Source of the DNA: CAIMMJ01 sp037131955
GTDB taxonomy: Bacteria > Bacteroidota > Bacteroidia > UBA4408
DNA length: 11,257 bases
NCBI GenBank assembly: GCA_037131955.1
Contig: JBAXQC010000085.1
Location: 1 to 11,257 of the forward strand
Reading direction: 5' to 3'
A program made the translations under genes and the position numbers. The stretch's first letter is position 1. Each line of letters opens with the position of its first letter. Below the pieces are notes generated by a model, which did not search any database, was not told where the DNA came from, and saw only the letters and a list, made by a program, of their open reading frames with translations. Below are positions 6,806-11,257 of the stretch, in pieces.

Positions 6806-9298
6806 ATGATTAGATTGTTTAGCTTTTGCATGTTACTTTTTTCTGTTCTCTTACTTACGGGTGAAAACAAGGCTCAACAAGTAAATTACAGTTCTAACGA
6901 AATTTTACTCCAACTTCAAAAATTAAATACAGTAGGTTCTGTTTTATATGTTGCGGCTCATCCCGATGATGAAAACACAAGGCTACTCTCCTATTTAGCC
7001 AAAGAAAAAAAAGTAAAAACAGCCTATTTATCTTTAACAAGAGGCGATGGCGGACAAAATCTTATTGGCACGGAGCAAGCTGAATTATTGGGTTTAATTA
7101 GAACACAAGAACTTTTAGCAGCAAGACGAATTGACGGAGCCGAACAATTTTTCTCCAGAGCCTATGACTTTGGATATTCTAAAAATCCGGAAGAAACATT
7201 TTCGTTCTGGAAAAAAGACAGCATATTATCTGATGCAGTCTGGATCATTAGAAACTTTAAACCAGATGTTATCATTTGTAGATTTCCCACTACCGGCGAA
7301 GGTGGGCACGGACATCATACAGCATCGGCAATTATTGCTCTAGAAGCTTTTGCAGCAGCCGCAGACGAAAACAGATTTAAGGAGCAATTAAAACTTACAA
7401 AAACATGGCAAGCCAAACATATTTTTTGGAATACATTTAATTTTGGAAGCACCAATACCACGTCAGAAAATCAAATTAAAGAAGACGTGGGTGTTTACAA
7501 TACTTTGTTAGGAAAAAGTTATGGCGAAATTGCAGCAGAAAGCCGCACAATGCATAAAAGCCAAGGATTTGGCTCAGCAAAAAACAGAGGCAGTTCTATA
7601 GAATACTTTAAACAACTGGACAAAGATTCAGTAAAATATCTTTTTGAAAATACTTCGCTACAATGGGATAGATTTAAAGGAACAGAAAAGTTTCAAGAGA
7701 AATTAAATAGCATTATCGAAAACTTTAATTCTAGCAAACCTTACCAAAGTGTTTCTAAATTAATTGAATTAGTAAAAGAGTTAAACTCGATAAAAAATAC
7801 AGATGAAAATTTTATTCATTATCAAAAAATAAAATTAAAAGAAATTGAGCAGCTCATAATTGCATGCTCAGGCATTTGGGCAGAAGCATCTACTTCCGAT
7901 TATTCAGTAAGTGCAAATAGCAATGTAGCAATAACTGCTCAAATTATAAACCGAAGTGCAATAAACGTTAGTTTAGAGAAAATAACATTTTTAAATAACA
8001 ACGATACTGTTGTAAATAAAATTATAAACAACAACGAACTTTTAAGTATTAAACACAAAGAAATACTTTCGGATAAAATTAATTTTAGCAATCCGTATTG
8101 GTTAATTAAAAAACCAGTGGAAGGATTATTTTTTACCAATAATTTGCAATTGATAGGAAAACCAGAAAATGATGCTGCCTTAACTGTAAACTTTAAAATT
8201 AAAATAGAAGATTATCCACTAACAATTTCTAGAGGAGTAATTCATAAAACCACAGACCCTGTTAAGGGAGAAATATACAGACCAGTAGAAATTTTACCTT
8301 GTGCCACTCTAAATTTTGACGAGAAGTTTTACCTTGTCGATTCTGGTAATTCTAAAAAAATAAAATGCCATATAAAATCTAATCAAGATAAATTAATAGG
8401 AAAGCTAGAAATAAAAACAACGGGAAATTGGAAAGCTAAAATAAGTAATCCCGAAATTAATCTAGCGAATAAAGGCGACGAAACAAGTATTGAAATTGAA
8501 ATTTTTGCAGGCGATGGCAAAGAAATAATGGAAGCAACTATTCTAACAAACGAAGGAAATACTTGCAACAAAAGCATAGCAAGAATAAACTACGACCATA
8601 TTCCTTCTCAATTTGTATTGAGCGATTGCAAAGTATACGTTCAAAAAATAGAACTAAAAAAAGAACTAAAACCAATTGCCTACATAGAAGGTGCTGGTGA
8701 TGATGTTCCAAAATGTTTAGAACAAATAGGATACACGATTACTAAATTGAGCGATGAACAAATTTTGAATGAAGATCTTTCAAAATATGCCGCAATTGTT
8801 ACTGGTATTAGAGCGTACAACACAAACAATCGTTTGCAAGTGTGTTATCAAAAGTTGATGAATTATGTGAACAACGGGGGCAATCTAATTGTGCAATACA
8901 ATACCAACAATAGAATTGGGCCACTGCTTGCAAAAATTGGCCCCTACCCTTTTAGCATCAGCAGAGAAAGAGTTACCGATGAAAAATCACCTGTTAATTT
9001 TCTAGTTCCCGAACATCCTATTTTAAATTATCCTAATAAAATTTCTACATCCGATTTTGAAAATTGGATTCAAGAAAGAGGAATTTATTTTGCCAATGAA
9101 CTAGATTCAAATTATGTATCAATTCTTGAAATGAATGATAGTGGAGAAAGTAAAAACAAAGGTTCATTAATAACAGCAAAATATGGCAAAGGTAATTTTG
9201 TTTACACAGGTCTTTCTTTCTTTAGAGAGCTTCCGGCAGGAGTTCCCGGTGCATACAGACTTTTTGTGAACTTAATAAGTTTACCTCAAAACAAATAA
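6806..9298 (+). CDS. Secreted PIG-L (LmbE-like) deacetylase with C-terminal ThuA/GATase-like domain
   Basis: An 830-residue exported protein. A signal peptide (1-24, ending NKAQ) leads into a PIG-L domain (about 42-300), a zinc-dependent N-deacetylase fold acting on GlcNAc-type groups. The metal and catalytic motif AHPDDE is at 51-56 and the second histidine cluster GEGGHGHH at 164-171, so the active site looks intact. The middle (about 360-600) appears to be beta-sandwich modules. The C-terminal part (about 620-826) resembles a class I glutamine-amidotransferase or ThuA fold ending in FVYTGLSFFRELPAGVPGAY (799-818). The GIRAYN stretch (667-672), where a nucleophile elbow would be, has no cysteine, so this domain is probably non-catalytic or binding. 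From memory, about 800-850 residues is usual for the Bacteroidota form. It is the first gene of a three-gene operon with a small membrane protein and a symporter, suggesting that it processes the imported compound. The substrate is unknown. Confidence 0.88.
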   Translation: MIRLFSFCMLLFSVLLLTGENKAQQVNYSSNEILLQLQKLNTVGSVLYVAAHPDDENTRLLSYLAKEKKVKTAYLSLTRGDGGQNLIGTEQAELLGLIRTQELLAARRIDGAEQFFSRAYDFGYSKNPEETFSFWKKDSILSDAVWIIRNFKPDVIICRFPTTGEGGHGHHTASAIIALEAFAAAADENRFKEQLKLTKTWQAKHIFWNTFNFGSTNTTSENQIKEDVGVYNTLLGKSYGEIAAESRTMHKSQGFGSAKNRGSSIEYFKQLDKDSVKYLFENTSLQWDRFKGTEKFQEKLNSIIENFNSSKPYQSVSKLIELVKELNSIKNTDENFIHYQKIKLKEIEQLIIACSGIWAEASTSDYSVSANSNVAITAQIINRSAINVSLEKITFLNNNDTVVNKIINNNELLSIKHKEILSDKINFSNPYWLIKKPVEGLFFTNNLQLIGKPENDAALTVNFKIKIEDYPLTISRGVIHKTTDPVKGEIYRPVEILPCATLNFDEKFYLVDSGNSKKIKCHIKSNQDKLIGKLEIKTTGNWKAKISNPEINLANKGDETSIEIEIFAGDGKEIMEATILTNEGNTCNKSIARINYDHIPSQFVLSDCKVYVQKIELKKELKPIAYIEGAGDDVPKCLEQIGYTITKLSDEQILNEDLSKYAAIVTGIRAYNTNNRLQVCYQKLMNYVNNGGNLIVQYNTNNRIGPLLAKIGPYPFSISRERVTDEKSPVNFLVPEHPILNYPNKISTSDFENWIQERGIYFANELDSNYVSILEMNDSGESKNKGSLITAKYGKGNFVYTGLSFFRELPAGVPGAYRLFVNLISLPQNK

Positions 9299-9299
9299 A

Positions 9300-9416
9300 A
9301 TGAAAGAAGAAAATCCTCCCGTGTTGGGTTCTTGGAAAAATTGGTATTTGCTTTTAATTGTGGTTTTGATTGTTGTAATTGTTTTTCTCTATTTGCTAAC
9401 TAACTATTTTGAATGA
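9300..9416 (+). CDS. 38-residue single-span membrane protein, possible symporter partner
   Basis: A very small gene lying exactly between its neighbours: its ATG starts one base after the PIG-L stop codon, and its TGA overlaps the symporter ATG in an ATGA (9413-9416), the classic arrangement for translational coupling. The product has a charged, Pro-containing N-terminus (MKEENPPVLGSW), an aromatic edge (WKNWY, 12-16) and one hydrophobic helix of Leu, Ile and Val (about 17-34), ending TNYFE. I cannot name its family. Other sodium:solute symporters are often preceded by a small membrane protein gene (DUF485 with ActP, DUF4212 with its symporter, YhdT with PanF), which supports a partner or assembly role by analogy only. 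Tight packing and a coherent membrane helix make chance unlikely. Confidence 0.75.
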   Translation: MKEENPPVLGSWKNWYLLLIVVLIVVIVFLYLLTNYFE

Positions 9417-11110
9417 GTGCAATAGATTGGTGGGTTTTATTTGTAACACTTTTCTCTATTGTAACTTATGGAATTTACAAAAGCAGAAACAACAAAAATT
9501 TAGACTCCTTTTTACTTGCCGACAAACAATTGCCTTGGTATCATGTAGGGTTTTCGGTGATGGCAACACAGGCAAGTGCAATTACATTTCTTTCTGCACC
9601 AGGCCAAGCATATACCGATGGGTTAAGATTCATTCAATTTTATTTTGGTTTGCCATTGGCGATGATTGTTATTTGCACCAGCTTTATTCCAATTTTTAGA
9701 AACTTAAATGTTTATACAGCTTATGAATACCTCGAAAAAAGATTTGACACTAAAACAAGATTATTAACTGCCTTTTTATTTTTATTGCAAAGAGGTTTAT
9801 CTACCGGAATTACAATATATGCACCGTCTATTGTGCTTTCTACCATTTTAGATTTAAACATCAATTATACTACAATAATTATTGGATGTTTAGTAATTTC
9901 TTACACAGTTTTTGGAGGAACCAAAGCCGTTTCTTATACACAACTTTTTCAAATGATAATTATTTTTTCGGGCTTAATTTTGGCCGCCATAATTGTTGTT
10001 TACATGCTACCACCAAGCATTGGATTTATTGATTCCTTGCGAATTGCAGGTAAATTAAACAAACTAAATGCAATAGATACAAGCTTCGATTGGAACAACA
10101 GATACAACATTTGGAGCGGTATTATTGGAGGTTTCTTTTTGCAACTCTCTTATTTTGGAACAGACCAATCGCAAGTAGGGCGCTATCTAACAGGAAAATC
10201 CACAGCTCAAAGTAGATTAGGATTACTAATGAATGGATTAATAAAAATTCCAATGCAGTTTTTTATTTTGATGATAGGAATATTAGTATTTGCCTTTTTT
10301 CAGTTTCACACACCTCCAGTATTTTTTAATGAATCGGAACTTAATAATTTAAAAGCAAATAAAAATTATTCAGCAGAAATTCATTCTATTGAAACTCAAT
10401 TTGAAAAAATAAGTACAGAGAAAAAAGAAATTGTACTAAACCTTATTGATGCCATTGATAAAAATAATGCAACAGAAATAAACGTACATACTAGTCAGTT
10501 AGTACTTAAAAACAAGGAGAGCGATTCAATTAGAACTCAATCAAAAGAATTGATTAAGAAGAACAATCCTGCAGCAGACACAAACGATTCTAACTATATT
10601 TTTTTAAATTTTGTAATAAACTATTTTCCCAAAGGATTAATTGGATTATTAATAGCCATTATATTTTTAGCTTCTATGGGTTCAACAGCAAGTGGATTAA
10701 ACTCTTTGGCTTCTACCACAGTGGTTGATTTTTATAAACGATTAATTAATGGCAAGAGCAACGAAAAACAAGAATTGTTGCTATCGAGAATAACTACCGC
10801 TGCATGGGGATTTTTTTGTATTGTTGTGGCATTATTTGCTGCCAAACTGGGAAATTTAATTGAAGCTGTAAACATCTTAGGTTCTCTTTTTTATGGAACT
10901 ATTTTAGGCATATTTTTAAGTGCCTTTTTCATAAAAAAAATAAAAGGCACTTCTGTTTTTATTGCAGCCATTATCACCGAAATAATTATTTTTTTTATTT
11001 GGTACTTTGAAGCTGCTGCTTTTTTATGGCTTAATGTTTTGGGCTGTATACTGGTTATAGTAATTGCTTTGGTTCTAGAATTAATCAGTCATAAAAAACT
11101 TACCCGCTAA
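9413..11110 (+). CDS. Sodium:solute symporter (SSS family)
   Basis: A 565-residue inner-membrane transporter of the SSS family (LeuT fold), which couples solute uptake to the Na+ gradient. About thirteen hydrophobic segments are visible, the first at about 5-21. Family features include the ASAITFLSAPGQAY stretch (54-67) of the first core helix, FGGTKAVSYTQLFQ (167-180), FGTDQSQVGRYLTG (248-261) and GSTASGLNSLASTTVVDFY (423-441), the helix that carries Na+ ligands in this family. A hydrophilic, Lys/Glu-rich insert of about 95 residues (300-395) sits before this last helix, where LeuT-fold proteins have the outward-facing EL4 loop; it is much longer than usual. Substrate cannot be read from sequence. 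Its start overlaps the stop of the small membrane protein, so it is translated as part of the PIG-L operon. It is the last gene, closed by a terminator 38 bp downstream. Confidence 0.93.
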   Translation: MSAIDWWVLFVTLFSIVTYGIYKSRNNKNLDSFLLADKQLPWYHVGFSVMATQASAITFLSAPGQAYTDGLRFIQFYFGLPLAMIVICTSFIPIFRNLNVYTAYEYLEKRFDTKTRLLTAFLFLLQRGLSTGITIYAPSIVLSTILDLNINYTTIIIGCLVISYTVFGGTKAVSYTQLFQMIIIFSGLILAAIIVVYMLPPSIGFIDSLRIAGKLNKLNAIDTSFDWNNRYNIWSGIIGGFFLQLSYFGTDQSQVGRYLTGKSTAQSRLGLLMNGLIKIPMQFFILMIGILVFAFFQFHTPPVFFNESELNNLKANKNYSAEIHSIETQFEKISTEKKEIVLNLIDAIDKNNATEINVHTSQLVLKNKESDSIRTQSKELIKKNNPAADTNDSNYIFLNFVINYFPKGLIGLLIAIIFLASMGSTASGLNSLASTTVVDFYKRLINGKSNEKQELLLSRITTAAWGFFCIVVALFAAKLGNLIEAVNILGSLFYGTILGIFLSAFFIKKIKGTSVFIAAIITEIIIFFIWYFEAAAFLWLNVLGCILVIVIALVLELISHKKLTR

Positions 11111-11147
11111 TTAGTTGACCCTCAAAAAGTCTATTATTTTTTTTTGA

Positions 11148-11168
11148 TTGGGTTTCACCCAACTTTTT
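11148..11168 (+). terminator. Intrinsic terminator of the PIG-L/symporter operon
   Basis: TTGGGT (11148-11153) and ACCCAA (11157-11162) form a perfect 6-bp stem with a TTC loop, followed by C and five T residues, 38 bp after the symporter stop codon. A run of T upstream (11137-11145) would provide the tail on the other strand, so it may also stop a minus-strand transcript arriving from the right. Confidence 0.7.
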
Positions 11169-11169
11169 C

Positions 11170-11257
11170 AGCGAAGCTAAACCCATTCACTTTTTTATTC
11201 ATCATTTTATTGCTTTTTAAAGGTATTCATGAGGACGCTTCGCTAAGTTATTCATCA
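11170..11257. repeat. Inverted and direct repeats at the right edge
   Basis: AGCGAAGC (11170-11177) and GCTTCGCT (11237-11244) are a perfect 8-bp inverted repeat 59 bp apart. TTATTCATCA occurs twice in direct orientation, at 11195-11204 and at 11248-11257, the very end of the window. No reading frame here looks like a gene. The pattern may be part of a dispersed intergenic element or a structured RNA continuing past the edge; nothing identifies it further. Confidence 0.45.

Noticed and set aside
7939..8577. Two minus-strand frames of 66 and 64 codons within the PIG-L gene
   Set aside because: Hydrophobic antisense translations of an AT-rich sense gene; no start signals and no family resemblance.
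9409..9699. 96-codon plus-strand frame overlapping the symporter start
   Set aside because: The symporter frame from 9413 has clear membrane helices and SSS motifs from its first residues; the alternative frame has neither.

Overview
The window looks like a chromosomal segment from a member of the Bacteroidota. The DNA is AT-rich, starts lack Shine-Dalgarno sequences and instead have A/T-rich leaders, and -7 boxes resemble TAnnTTTG. Several families typical of the phylum are present: a DUF4294-type secreted protein, a long PIG-L protein with a ThuA/GATase-like tail, and a receptor with regulator-propeller repeats plus a Y_Y_Y domain. The genus cannot be read from the sequence.

Layout. Positions 1-289 hold no convincing gene: a GC-richer patch at the left edge, a short hairpin followed by a T-run, and a terminator-like hairpin for the gene to the right. 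Four genes then lie on the minus strand, in transcription order from right to left: a DUF4294 protein (6006-6623), a DEAD-box RNA helicase (4722-5930), a DinB-like protein (4150-4593) and a large receptor-type adenylate cyclase (290-3784). The 365 bp between the DinB-like gene and the cyclase carry no gene I can support. A 182-bp divergent promoter region (6624-6805) separates these from a plus-strand operon: a secreted PIG-L family deacetylase (6806-9298), a 38-residue single-span membrane protein (9300-9416) and a sodium:solute symporter (9413-11110), followed by a clear hairpin-plus-T-run terminator and a repeat-containing right edge.

How the genes work together. The plus-strand genes are packed with a 1-nt gap and then a 4-nt ATGA overlap, so they are very likely cotranscribed and probably serve one process. 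A reasonable inference is deacetylation of an amino-sugar-like substrate in the periplasm or at the surface, followed by Na+-driven uptake, with the small protein as a symporter partner. The minus-strand genes are more loosely spaced (75, 128 and 365 bp) and look functionally unrelated.

The most unusual object is the cyclase gene. It contains twelve consecutive near-identical 126-bp (42-residue) propeller repeats inside a 1164-residue protein, joined through a Y_Y_Y domain, one membrane helix and a coiled coil to a complete class III cyclase domain with adenylate-type specificity residues. Within the otherwise almost invariant repeats, one residue after WFGT varies strongly, which suggests a diversified binding surface. 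The domain architecture appears to be a known type in this phylum; the repeat regularity, the variable position and the small protein in the symporter operon are the points most worth following up.
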